Positions 28,622-38,048 of a stretch of 44,445 bases of DNA are shown in pieces. The DNA lies in the NCBI GenBank assembly GCA_946625165.1, contig CAMOSR010000004.1, positions 1 through 44,445 of the forward strand, written 5' to 3'. Within the stretch, counting starts at the first letter, position 1; each line of letters opens with the position of its first letter. Both the position numbers and the translations under genes were made by a program. The notes beneath the pieces were generated by a model, which was given only the letters and a program-made list of their open reading frames with translations, was not told where the DNA came from and did not search any database. This stretch comes from an uncultured Bacillota bacterium. Its GTDB lineage: Bacteria; Bacillota_I; Bacilli_A; RF39; UBA660.

Positions 28622-30511
28622 ATGAATGAAGATATTATTTTAGAAAAAATTAATCAGTACGATGAAGAACAAAGAAGAGAATTTGCTATAAATTTGCTCA
28701 AGGAATATAGTGGAGATTTATATGCTGGTTTTCGAAAATTATTATCATATTTTAGTGTTGAACAAGTTTTATCAATATTTGATATTAAGACAATTAAATC
28801 TTTTTTTAGCGGTAGTAACAAGCCCCATGAATATAAATTATTTACTGCACTAATGAATAAGGACGTTAATGGAACAATTAGTTATGTTCTTAAACACGAT
28901 GAATTATTTCATGAGTTTTTTAGTTTGAATGATGATTTTTTCTCATATGATTTAGATTATGAATTATTTAGAAGTATAATTTTAAAAATGGGTGATGATA
29001 TTACAAAATATCCTGGATATTTTATAAGTTGTGCGAGTGCGGAAAATCAAAGGATGTTATTAAAGGAAGATATTAGCGATAAAATGCTTATATATATGCT
29101 TCCTAGGTTTAATGTTGATGTTATTAGTGAATTTTTCGAAAAAGATTATAGAGCTATTTATTTATTTGAAAAGTTTGATATTGAGAAGTTTATTTATAAT
29201 GGAGTTAAATTTAATGATGAAATAGTAAAGAAGAAAGAATTTTTTGATAGGCTTAAATGTCCAGATTTATTAGCTTTTAGGCGTATTATTAATATAGCTG
29301 AAGCAAATAATAATGCGAATATTATAGATAAAAGATTACATGATTACTATGATGAAATTATAAGTTCTTATGATAGTGAAATGGGCATTTTTAAAGATTA
29401 TATGGGGGTTATTAATGACCCTGATTTTATGGTATCTTATTATGATAAAGATCCATTTATAATGAGTGGTATTTTTGAAGAAAATTTTTGGGAATATAAA
29501 AGTTTTGATGATAATGGAGATGAGATTATTAATGGGACGGACGGGCTTATTAATTTTCTTAGGGATGTTACTAGTAAGAAACTATCAGAAGTTATTGTTG
29601 ATGCTTTATTTGAGGATAATATTTATAATGTGTGGACTAATATTAGAGAAATGATTAGATTTAATGATAAGCTGTCAAATGATAAAAAGGTTATTAATGA
29701 AGAAAGATTGAAATTTTATAATACGATTCTTAATTTTGATAGTGTTTCTAGTGATGAAAAAATAGATTTATATAATAATCTTAAAGATAAAATGGTTGTT
29801 CATATGTATTACGATGATTTAAGAAAATTAAAAGATTTATCATATGATTTAATTAAAGAAGATTTGTTTGATGTTAGTGATGAAAAAAATGAAGTTAATG
29901 TTAATAGTGAACTTACGGATAAATATGGTGTGAAAATTTATGATATGAGAGATAAAGAATATACGATGCTTATTAGAGGCCAGTTTGAGTTTCGCGCGCA
30001 AAGTAATCTTAGAAGAAACTGTTATTCAATAATTGGAAATGATAATAGTAGTTCATTTGGTGATGCTGGTGAATATCTTCTATATTACGGCTATAATTCT
30101 TTTGAAAATGATAGGGTTATGCATGTATTAGAACAAGATTCTTTTAGTACAGATGCTCGACACAATAATTCACCTAGCTTTTTTGTAAATAGAATTATGT
30201 CTTCTGATGAAATAGTTAGGGGGAGTAGTTTATTCAGTGAGATAGATATAGCTAATGTTAAAAATGAACATGGTGGTTATATTGTTAAAAAGCCTGACTA
30301 TATGGTTTTTTATGATAATGGAAAATGTAATATTAATGAATATATAAGGGAGGCAAAGAGACTTGGCATTCCTATTGTTATGATTAAAGAGACAAAATTA
30401 TCGATGGATAGAACGATATCTGTAGGTTTTGATAGACTTCGTGATAGGTATTTTGATAGTAATAACTATGGATTATCAGAAGTAAGAAATGGGAGGTTTG
30501 GTAAAAAATGA
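28622..30511 (+). CDS. Large uncharacterised protein (helical N-terminus, distinct C-terminal domain)
   Basis: Start MNEDIILEKINQYDEEQRREFAINLLKEY after AAGGAAGG; C-terminal RGQFEFRAQSNLRRNCYSIIGNDNSSSFGDAGEYLLYYGYNSFENDRVMHVLEQDSFS...KKPDYMVFYDNGKCNINEYIREAKRLGIPIVMIKET. Confidence 0.75.
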   Translation: MNEDIILEKINQYDEEQRREFAINLLKEYSGDLYAGFRKLLSYFSVEQVLSIFDIKTIKSFFSGSNKPHEYKLFTALMNKDVNGTISYVLKHDELFHEFFSLNDDFFSYDLDYELFRSIILKMGDDITKYPGYFISCASAENQRMLLKEDISDKMLIYMLPRFNVDVISEFFEKDYRAIYLFEKFDIEKFIYNGVKFNDEIVKKKEFFDRLKCPDLLAFRRIINIAEANNNANIIDKRLHDYYDEIISSYDSEMGIFKDYMGVINDPDFMVSYYDKDPFIMSGIFEENFWEYKSFDDNGDEIINGTDGLINFLRDVTSKKLSEVIVDALFEDNIYNVWTNIREMIRFNDKLSNDKKVINEERLKFYNTILNFDSVSSDEKIDLYNNLKDKMVVHMYYDDLRKLKDLSYDLIKEDLFDVSDEKNEVNVNSELTDKYGVKIYDMRDKEYTMLIRGQFEFRAQSNLRRNCYSIIGNDNSSSFGDAGEYLLYYGYNSFENDRVMHVLEQDSFSTDARHNNSPSFFVNRIMSSDEIVRGSSLFSEIDIANVKNEHGGYIVKKPDYMVFYDNGKCNINEYIREAKRLGIPIVMIKETKLSMDRTISVGFDRLRDRYFDSNNYGLSEVRNGRFGKK

Positions 30512-32649
30512 ATAAGGGAATAATTGATGAAATTGGTAAAAATTTAAATATTAATAGTAGTCAGGTTGAGGCCGTACTTAAATTACTTGAGGGGGGAAAC
30601 ACAATTCCTTTTATTGCTAGATACCGTAAAGAGGTAACTGGTAATTTAAATGAGGAAGAAATTAGACAAATTAGTGAGGTTTATGTTTATCAAGAAAATC
30701 TTTTAAAAAGAAAAGAAGATGTGATTAGACTGATTGATGAAAAAGGCTTACTTACTGATGAACTTAAAGAGCAAATTATGAATGCTTCTAAACTAGTTGA
30801 GGTAGAAGATTTATATAGACCTTTTAAAGAAAAGAAAAAGACAAAAGCAACTGAAGCTATTAAAAATGGACTTGAGGGTCTTGCTAAACAAATTATGAGT
30901 TATACTACTAAAGATATAGATTCTTTAACAGCTCCTTTTTTTAATGAAAATGTAAAAACTAAGGAAGAAGCTATAACGGGGGCTAGTTATATAATAGCTG
31001 AGTGGATAAGTGATAATGCTTTTTATAGAAAATGGATTAGAAAATTTGTTTTTAATGAAGGAGTAATTATTTGTAAGAAAAAGAAGGATGCGGATGATGA
31101 AAATAAGCTTTACGAAATGTATTATGATTTTAATGAAAAGGTAAAGTATGCTAAAGAGTATAGAATTCTTGCAATTAATAGAGCTGAAAATGAAAAGGTT
31201 ATTTCGGTTAGTATTGATGTAGATGATGAAAAAATTATAAATTATTTAAAAGATAGGGTTATAAAAAAAGAAGGACCACTTAATTATATAATTGAAGAAG
31301 CTATTAGGGATAGTTATAAAAGATTAATATTTCCTTCTATTCAAAGGGAGGTAAGAAGTGAGCTTACGGAAAAGGCTAATGTGGAGGCTATTAAAAATTT
31401 TAGCCTTAATTTGGAAAAATTACTTATGCAACCACCTATGAAGGATAAAATGGTCTTGGGATTTGATCCGGCTTTTAGAACTGGCTGTAAGTTAGCAATT
31501 GTAGATTCAACAGGCAAAATGCTTGATATTAAAGTTATATATCCTCATGAACCTAAGAACGAAAAAGAAAAAAGCAAAAAAGTGTTACTTGATTTAATTG
31601 ATAAATATAATATTGATATTATTGCAATAGGTAATGGAACGGCTTCTAGGGAAAGTGAAGCGTTTGTGGCTTCGGTCATAAAGGATTCTAAAAGGAAGGT
31701 AGAATATATTTTAGTTAGTGAAGCAGGGGCGTCTGTTTATTCAGCTAGTAAGCTTGCAATATCAGAGTTTCCAGATTTACATGTAGAAGAAAGAAGCGCG
31801 ATTAGTATTGCTAGGCGTCTTCAAGATCCACTTTCTGAACTTGTTAAGATAGACCCTGAAAGTATTGGGGTAGGTATGTATCAACATGATGTTCCTAATA
31901 AAGATCTTAAAGAATCTTTAGACTTTGTTGTGGAAAAGTCAGTTAACAGTGTTGGTGTTAATGTAAATACGGCAAGTAAGTCATTACTTAAATATGTTTC
32001 TGGCCTTACTAAAACAACTATTGACAAAATAGTTAATTTTAGGAATAGCAATGGAAAAATAAAAGATAGATTAGAAATAAAAAAAATATTATCTGATAAG
32101 GTTTATACACAGGCAGTAGGTTTTCTTAGAGTAATAGGCGTTAATGTTTTGGATAGAACTGCTATTCATCCTGAGAGTTATGATAAGACTTTAAAGCTTT
32201 TGGAGTTACTTAAACTTGATATCAATGATATTGGAACAGAAGAGTTTAACCAAAAATTAGATATTGATATAGATGAATATGCTTCTATTTTGGGAACAGA
32301 TAAATATACTTTGGAAGATATTATTAAATCTTTAAAGAAGCCAAATAGAGATCCACGTGATGATATGCCAAAACCAATATTAAAAAGTGATGTTTTGGAT
32401 TTAAAGGATTTAAAACTTGGAATGAAACTTCAAGGAACAGTTAGAAATGTTACACCTTTTGGGGCTTTTATTGATATTGGTCTTCATAATGATGGACTTG
32501 CTCATATATCAAAACTTACAACTAAGTATATTAAGCATCCGATGGAAGTAGTTAGTGTGGGTGATATTGTAGACTGTTATGTCGATGATATTTTGTATGA
32601 TAAAGAAAAAGTATCACTTTCTTTAATAGAACCAAAGGTGGTTTCATGA
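30508..32649 (+). CDS. tex: Tex-family RNA-binding transcriptional accessory protein
   Basis: GNTIPFIARYRKEVTGNLNEEEIR..., VLGFDPAFRTGCKLAIVD, C-terminal S1 domain LQGTVRNVTPFGAFIDIG. Confidence 0.96.
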   Translation: MNKGIIDEIGKNLNINSSQVEAVLKLLEGGNTIPFIARYRKEVTGNLNEEEIRQISEVYVYQENLLKRKEDVIRLIDEKGLLTDELKEQIMNASKLVEVEDLYRPFKEKKKTKATEAIKNGLEGLAKQIMSYTTKDIDSLTAPFFNENVKTKEEAITGASYIIAEWISDNAFYRKWIRKFVFNEGVIICKKKKDADDENKLYEMYYDFNEKVKYAKEYRILAINRAENEKVISVSIDVDDEKIINYLKDRVIKKEGPLNYIIEEAIRDSYKRLIFPSIQREVRSELTEKANVEAIKNFSLNLEKLLMQPPMKDKMVLGFDPAFRTGCKLAIVDSTGKMLDIKVIYPHEPKNEKEKSKKVLLDLIDKYNIDIIAIGNGTASRESEAFVASVIKDSKRKVEYILVSEAGASVYSASKLAISEFPDLHVEERSAISIARRLQDPLSELVKIDPESIGVGMYQHDVPNKDLKESLDFVVEKSVNSVGVNVNTASKSLLKYVSGLTKTTIDKIVNFRNSNGKIKDRLEIKKILSDKVYTQAVGFLRVIGVNVLDRTAIHPESYDKTLKLLELLKLDINDIGTEEFNQKLDIDIDEYASILGTDKYTLEDIIKSLKKPNRDPRDDMPKPILKSDVLDLKDLKLGMKLQGTVRNVTPFGAFIDIGLHNDGLAHISKLTTKYIKHPMEVVSVGDIVDCYVDDILYDKEKVSLSLIEPKVVS

Positions 32650-33083
32650 GAAAAATAATTTTTTGTTTAGTTATAGTTTTAAGTTTAACAGGCTGCGTTT
32701 CAAATGAAGATTTTAGTAAAACGTGTAAGTATGAAACAAAAACGATTCATTTGAGTGATTTTACTAGTATAAATGTAGTTTATGATAATGTAGATGTGGT
32801 TAAAGAGGCTATAGTTATTAAAAATTATAAGGCTTTAGATGAAGAGGGAAAAGATATTTTAAAAAGTGTTAAGGAAGCAAATGCTTCTTATAATAAAAAA
32901 TATGGTGGTAAGAGTGTTAAAGTTTATATATCTAAAGATAGTGAATATGAATATGAAATTAAATATGATTTAGATGTACAAAAACTAGATGATGACACTT
33001 TAAAAGAATTCAAATTAAGAAAAAACTCTATTAAGTTTTTTAATAAGATGAAGGATGAAAATATAGAATGTGAGGGCAAATGA
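32646..33083 (+). CDS. Putative lipoprotein
   Basis: MRKIIFCLVIVLSLTGCVSNED lipobox LTGC. Confidence 0.75.
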   Translation: MRKIIFCLVIVLSLTGCVSNEDFSKTCKYETKTIHLSDFTSINVVYDNVDVVKEAIVIKNYKALDEEGKDILKSVKEANASYNKKYGGKSVKVYISKDSEYEYEIKYDLDVQKLDDDTLKEFKLRKNSIKFFNKMKDENIECEGK

Positions 33084-33892
33084 TGTTTATTTTAAAAGCG
33101 ATTATTTTTGGTATTGTTGAAGGCATTACAGAGTGGCTTCCAATAAGCAGTACAGGGCATATGATTTTACTTAACGAATTTATTAAGCTTGATGTTTCTA
33201 AAGAATTTTATAATATGTTTGAAGTTGTAATTCAACTTGGAGCAATTATAGCGGTTGTAATATTATTTTGGAATAAGATATGGCCATTATATAAAGATAA
33301 TGGAAAGATAAAGGCAGATAAAAGTATAATTTCACTTTGGGGGAAAATAATAGTAGCGTGTTTACCAGCAGCTGTTGTCGGTGTTTTATTCGATGAGGTA
33401 TTTGAAAGATTATTTTATAATCCAGTGTGTGTAGCGATTGCTTTAATAGTATTTGGTATTTTATTTATTGTAATTGAAAACAAGAATAGAAAAGCTAAAA
33501 TTAATTCACTTGCTGAAATTACTTATAATACTGCTTTACTTATTGGATTATTTCAATTAATTGCAGCAGTGTTTCCCGGCACATCTAGGTCAGGTGCGAC
33601 GATAGTTGGGGCTCTTTTAATTGGCGTGTCTAGAACAGTTGCAGCTGAGTTTACTTTCTTTTTGGCAATTCCTGTTATGTTTGGTGCAAGTTTACTTAAG
33701 TTATTTAAATTTTCTTTTAACTTTACAGGTTTAGAGCTTACAATTTTACTTGTTGGGATGTTTGTTGCTTTTGTTACTTCAATGTTTGTTATTAAATTTT
33801 TAATGAATTATATTAAGAAACATAATTTTAAAGTTTTTGGTTATTATAGAATTATATTAGGCATTATTGTACTACTTTACTTCTTAGTGTAA
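33080..33892 (+). CDS. uppP: Undecaprenyl-diphosphatase (BacA/UppP)
   Basis: GIVEGITEWLPISSTGHMILLNEF...AAVFPGTSRSGATIVGALL. Confidence 0.96.
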   Translation: MMFILKAIIFGIVEGITEWLPISSTGHMILLNEFIKLDVSKEFYNMFEVVIQLGAIIAVVILFWNKIWPLYKDNGKIKADKSIISLWGKIIVACLPAAVVGVLFDEVFERLFYNPVCVAIALIVFGILFIVIENKNRKAKINSLAEITYNTALLIGLFQLIAAVFPGTSRSGATIVGALLIGVSRTVAAEFTFFLAIPVMFGASLLKLFKFSFNFTGLELTILLVGMFVAFVTSMFVIKFLMNYIKKHNFKVFGYYRIILGIIVLLYFLV

Positions 33893-33920
33893 TTTTTTGT
33901 GTAAAGTTGTAAAATTGGTA

Positions 33921-33949
33921 TTGAAACTTAAAAGAGGTTATGATATATT
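33921..33949 (+). promoter_or_regulatory. Promoter of first TasA-like gene
   Basis: TTGAAA, 17-nt spacer, TATATT. Confidence 0.6.
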
Positions 33950-33978
33950 AGTATTAAGGTAAGGGAGGATGTTTTAGA

Positions 33979-34554
33979 ATGAGTGATAAAAACAAGAATA
34001 TTGTTATCGCAGTTTTATTGGGAGTTTTGGTTGTGATGGCTGTAGCTTATGCAGCATTTAGTACGACATTAAATATTAATGGTACTGCAACAATTAAATC
34101 AAGTTGGAATGTAGCTTTTGATACTACAAAAACTACGACTGCTACAGGTGTTGTAACACCTACAACAGGGTCTGGAGGAACAACTGCTCCAACTGGTACT
34201 GTTTCATATACTGATGGACAACATGCTACAGTGTCAGCTGATTTATATCAGCCAGGTGATAAAGTAGAGTTTCTTTTGACAGTTAAGAATACTGGTAGTT
34301 TGAAAGCAACACTAGGTTCACTTAGTATTTCTTCAAGTACTGGATGTACAGTTTCATCTTTAACTTGTACAAGTACTGCGGGTCATATTAAATTTACTGT
34401 AGGTAATTTTTCATCTGCTACTTTAAATGCTTCTAATGGAACAGCTACTATTAAAGTGACTGCCGAATTTGTTAATGGTGCAGTTACAAATTTAAGTGGT
34501 AACGAAAGTGCTTCTATTACAGTATCATTCACTGCTACTCAAGCAACTAGTTAA
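33979..34554 (+). CDS. TasA/camelysin-like exported subunit 1
   Basis: MSDKNKNIVIAVLLGVLVVMAVAYAAFSTTLNINGTATIKSSWNVAFDTTKT...YQPGDKVEFLLTVKNTGS. Confidence 0.75.
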   Translation: MSDKNKNIVIAVLLGVLVVMAVAYAAFSTTLNINGTATIKSSWNVAFDTTKTTTATGVVTPTTGSGGTTAPTGTVSYTDGQHATVSADLYQPGDKVEFLLTVKNTGSLKATLGSLSISSSTGCTVSSLTCTSTAGHIKFTVGNFSSATLNASNGTATIKVTAEFVNGAVTNLSGNESASITVSFTATQATS

Positions 34555-34614
34555 TAGTTACTTTAAGTTGTTGGTGATTAAAATTAAAAAAAATTAAGAT
34601 AGGGAGAAAGTTAT

Positions 34615-35184
34615 ATGGGAAATAATAATCATAAAAATGCAGCAATTGCAATGTTATTAGGTGCTTTAGTTGTAATGGCTGTAGCTTATGCAGCGTTTAG
34701 TACAGCGCTTACAATAAATGGTACTGCAACAATTAAATCAAGTTGGAATGTAGCTTTTGATACTACAAAAACTACAGGAACTGGTGTTATTACGCCAACT
34801 ACAGGAAAATCTGGTGGTACTGCACCAACTGGTACAATTTCATTTGCTGATGGTCAAAATGCGACTGTATCTGCAAATTTATATCAACCAGGTGATAAAG
34901 TTGTATTTACTTTAACAATTAAAAACACTGGTAGTTTGGATGCGACTTTGGGAGCTCCAACTGTAACGGCTGTTAGTGGTTGTACAGTTTCAGCTAAAAC
35001 TTGTACAAGTACTAATGGTTATCTAAAATTTACTGTTAGTAATCCTGCAAGTACTTCTTTAGAAAAAACTTCAGGAACTACTACAATGACAGTAACTGCT
35101 GAATTTCCTGATGTTGCAGTTTCAAGTTTAAGTGCTAATCAATCTGCTTCTATTAGAGTTTCTTTAACTGCTACACAAGCTTAA
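34615..35184 (+). CDS. TasA/camelysin-like exported subunit 2
   Basis: MGNNNHKNAAIAMLLGALVVMAVAYAAFSTALTINGTATIKSSWNVAFDTTKT...YQPGDKVVFTLTIKNTGS; near-duplicate N-terminus of subunit 1. Confidence 0.75.
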   Translation: MGNNNHKNAAIAMLLGALVVMAVAYAAFSTALTINGTATIKSSWNVAFDTTKTTGTGVITPTTGKSGGTAPTGTISFADGQNATVSANLYQPGDKVVFTLTIKNTGSLDATLGAPTVTAVSGCTVSAKTCTSTNGYLKFTVSNPASTSLEKTSGTTTMTVTAEFPDVAVSSLSANQSASIRVSLTATQA

Positions 35185-35194
35185 TAATGTATTT

Positions 35195-35222
35195 GAAAGG
35201 CTATCAATGATGGCCTTTTTTC
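35195..35222 (+). terminator. Intrinsic terminator after subunit 2
   Basis: AAAGGC-tatcaatgatg-GCCTTTTTT. Confidence 0.7.
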
Positions 35223-35251
35223 TTGACAAAAATGATATATTTTTTTATAAT
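35223..35251 (+). promoter_or_regulatory. argS T-box promoter
   Basis: TTGACA, 17-nt spacer, TATAAT. Confidence 0.75.
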
Positions 35252-35261
35252 ATGGTTAAAG

Positions 35262-35457
35262 TGATGACGAAGGAATAGTAATAAGAATAAATATTTATAG
35301 TGAGTTAGTGGTTAGTGGAAACTAATAGTATTTACTTATGAACGCGCCTTTTAAGCTTGAACCGTTTATCTGCGTTAAAGATTAAAGAGCATAGAAATTC
35401 TATGAAGTAAGGTGGTACCGCGGGTATTTCTCGTCCTTATTTTGTGGGATTTTTTTA
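35262..35457 (+). promoter_or_regulatory. T-box riboswitch leader, Arg specifier (CGC), upstream of argS
   Basis: GAA-CGC-GCC specifier context (CGC 35343-35345), AAGGTGGTACCGCGG T-box motif, run of T at the end. Confidence 0.92.
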
Positions 35458-35477
35458 TTATTTTAAGGAGGTATAGA

Positions 35478-37163
35478 ATGTATAATAAACTAGAAAGTAT
35501 TTTAAATGAGGCTTTTAAAAAATTAGGGTATGAGATAGAGTCTAAAGTTGTAAGGTCTAAAGAAGATTTTGTTGATTTTCAGTGCGATAATTTATTTGGC
35601 CTTGCTAAAGTTTATCATAAGTCGCCTTTATTAATAGGTGAGGAGGTTGTAGGTAAAATCAAAAAGTTATCTGATTTTTCTTATTATTTTAAAAGTGTGG
35701 AAGTAGCTAAACCAGGGTTTATTAATATATGTGTGAGTGATAAGTTTATAAATGAGTCTTTGAGAGGATTAATAGGTAGTGATAGACTAGGATGTACTGA
35801 AGAACATGACACAATAGTTATTGATTATGGAGGACCTAATGTAGCTAAGCCTTTACATGTTGGACATTTAAGGACCGCGATAATCGGACAAGCAATTTAT
35901 AATATTTTAAAATTTAAAGGTAATAAAACTATTAGTGATGTACACTTGGGAGATTTTGGACTGCAAATGGGTCAAGTTATATACGGACTTTTACATGATT
36001 ATCCTAATACTAAGTATGAGGATATGGAATTTGACTTAGATTATTTAAATAGGACGTATCCAAGGATAAGTGCTTTATGTAAGGAAGATGATAATGTCAA
36101 GGAAGAGTGCCATAGAATAACAAAAGAACTTCAAGATGGAAAAGAAGAATATGTGTATTTATGGAAGAGGATAATGAAAATTTCTGTTGATGATATTAAG
36201 AGAATTTATAAATATTTATCTGTAGATTTTGATTATTGGTATGGTGAAGCTGATGCTTATAAATATTTTGATGAGATGATTCCTTATATAGAAAGTAAGG
36301 GAATTGTTAGGGTAGATGATGGAGCGAAAATAATAGATGTTAAGGAAGAAACTGATAAAGTTGATGTTCCACCTTTGATTTTGCAAAAGAGTGACGGCGC
36401 TTATTTATATAGTACGTCTGATTTAGCGACTATTTGGCAAAGAAAAAGGGATTTTGATCCTGATGATATTATATATATTACTGATGATAGGCAAAGCTTA
36501 CATTTTTTGCAAGTTTTTAGAGTGGTGAGAAAAGCTCTTATTTATGAAAAAAGGTTAGAGCATCATGGTTATGGAACAGTAAATGGAAAAGATAATAAAC
36601 CTTTTAAAACGAGAAGTGGTGGAGCGTTAAAACTTGAGGATTTAATTAATGAGGTTAAAGAAGAATTTGTAGATTTAAGGGAAGAAAATAAGCATATGGA
36701 TAAGGAAGACTTGGATAAAATTGTAAATGCGATTATTAAGTTTGCTGATCTTCAAAATGATATGTCGAGAAATTATATATTTGATATTAAGAAATTTAGC
36801 GAGGTTAATGGTAAAACAGGTCCTTATATTTTATATACTTATCTTAGAATTAATAAGTTGCTTTCTAATAACAATGGTAAATTATCTGATAATATATATA
36901 ATGATGTCGATAGAGCTTTAAGGCTTAAATTAATAGACGTTTCAAATGTTATAGATCAAGCGGCAAGGGAAAGAAAACCTCATTATATTGCTAATTATTT
37001 ATATGAATTATCGGTGCTTGCAAACAGCTTTTATGTAGAAAATAGGGTGGCAGGAATAGCTGATGATGTTAAAAATGATTATGATATTGTTTTATCATTT
37101 AATAATAAGGTTACAGAAATTTTATTGTCACTTTTAGGCATTTACATTCCGAGGTCTATGTAA
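35478..37163 (+). CDS. argS: Arginyl-tRNA synthetase
   Basis: DYGGPNVAKPLHVGHLRTAIIGQAIYNIL; start at ATG 35478 after AAGGAGG. Confidence 0.96.
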   Translation: MYNKLESILNEAFKKLGYEIESKVVRSKEDFVDFQCDNLFGLAKVYHKSPLLIGEEVVGKIKKLSDFSYYFKSVEVAKPGFINICVSDKFINESLRGLIGSDRLGCTEEHDTIVIDYGGPNVAKPLHVGHLRTAIIGQAIYNILKFKGNKTISDVHLGDFGLQMGQVIYGLLHDYPNTKYEDMEFDLDYLNRTYPRISALCKEDDNVKEECHRITKELQDGKEEYVYLWKRIMKISVDDIKRIYKYLSVDFDYWYGEADAYKYFDEMIPYIESKGIVRVDDGAKIIDVKEETDKVDVPPLILQKSDGAYLYSTSDLATIWQRKRDFDPDDIIYITDDRQSLHFLQVFRVVRKALIYEKRLEHHGYGTVNGKDNKPFKTRSGGALKLEDLINEVKEEFVDLREENKHMDKEDLDKIVNAIIKFADLQNDMSRNYIFDIKKFSEVNGKTGPYILYTYLRINKLLSNNNGKLSDNIYNDVDRALRLKLIDVSNVIDQAARERKPHYIANYLYELSVLANSFYVENRVAGIADDVKNDYDIVLSFNNKVTEILLSLLGIYIPRSM

Positions 37164-37181
37164 AATAACCAAGTCTAAAAT

Positions 37182-37226
37182 GGAAAATCAAAAAAAAGAG
37201 AAATTTTTCTTTTTTTTTGATTTTCC
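37182..37226 (+). terminator. Long A/T-rich hairpin terminator after argS
   Basis: GGAAAATCAAAAAAAAGA-gaaatttttc-TTTTTTTTTGATTTTCC. Confidence 0.7.
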
Positions 37227-37228
37227 CC

Positions 37229-37257
37229 TTGAACTTAACTCAAAAAAATGATATATT
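37229..37257 (+). promoter_or_regulatory. Promoter of third TasA-like gene
   Basis: TTGAAC, 17-nt spacer, TATATT; ATGATATATTAGTA also present at the 33.94-kb promoter. Confidence 0.6.
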
Positions 37258-37310
37258 AGTAACAGAGTAGAGATAGGCTACTTGAAAATATAATAAGGAG
37301 GAAGAAAGAA

Positions 37311-37919
37311 ATGGAATCTAAGCACAAGAATGCGTTAATAGGAGCATTATTAGCAGTAGTATTTGTTATGGCAGTAGGTTATGCAGCTTTTGCAACTACT
37401 TTAACAATTAATGGTACTGCAGAAATCACTACTAGTTGGGATGTTCACTTTACTGGTGATACAGAAGCTGTTACAGCTACTCCAGGAACTGGTGGAACAC
37501 TTACTCCTAGTGGAACAATTGCTTTTGATACTGATAAGCTTGTTGCAACTTTAACTGCTGATTTAAAACAACCTGGTGATACTGTTGTTTACACTTTAAC
37601 TCCACACAACTATGGTACAGTTACTGCAACTGCTGGAACACCAGCTGTTACAATTGCTAAAGCTTCTGCACCAACAACTGCATTAAACGCTGGAGCAACT
37701 TCATTTACTGTTGGACATATTCAGTATACTGTAGAATTTACTAAAAAGCCTTCTATCGCTGCTGATCAAGATGACAACGCTATTACTGTAACTGCAACTT
37801 ATACAGCTACTGATGATGGTGAAACAGTTCAAGAACAAACTGGCGGAATTGCTAATGCAGAGAAAAACAACGGTGAAGCTGCTGTACTTAAAGTTACATT
37901 AGTTTATTCACAAGCTTAG
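37311..37919 (+). CDS. TasA/camelysin-like exported subunit 3
   Basis: MESKHKNALIGALLAVVFVMAVGYAAFATTLTINGTAEITTSWDVHFTG...KQPGDTVVYTLTPHNYG. Confidence 0.75.
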   Translation: MESKHKNALIGALLAVVFVMAVGYAAFATTLTINGTAEITTSWDVHFTGDTEAVTATPGTGGTLTPSGTIAFDTDKLVATLTADLKQPGDTVVYTLTPHNYGTVTATAGTPAVTIAKASAPTTALNAGATSFTVGHIQYTVEFTKKPSIAADQDDNAITVTATYTATDDGETVQEQTGGIANAEKNNGEAAVLKVTLVYSQA

Positions 37920-37923
37920 TTGT

Positions 37924-37961
37924 GTAAAATAAAAAACTGCATATGCAGTCTTTTATTTTAC
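37924..37961 (+). terminator. Intrinsic terminator after subunit 3
   Basis: GTAAAATAAAAaaCTGCATATGCAGtcTTTTATTTTAC. Confidence 0.75.
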
Positions 37962-37980
37962 ATAAAAACTAAAAAATGTC

Positions 37981-38009
37981 TTGATTAAGTTTGAAAAAAA
38001 TGATATAGT
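37981..38009 (+). promoter_or_regulatory. Promoter of fourth TasA-like gene
   Basis: TTGATT, 17-nt spacer, TATAGT. Confidence 0.5.
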
Positions 38010-38048
38010 TTTATTAGAGTAGAAAGCTGTCTATAAGGAGGAATAAAA

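Noticed and set aside
35412-35477. Extended argS start (MVPRVFLVLILWDFF...)
   Set aside because: Lies inside the T-box terminator; true start is ATG 35478 after AAGGAGG.
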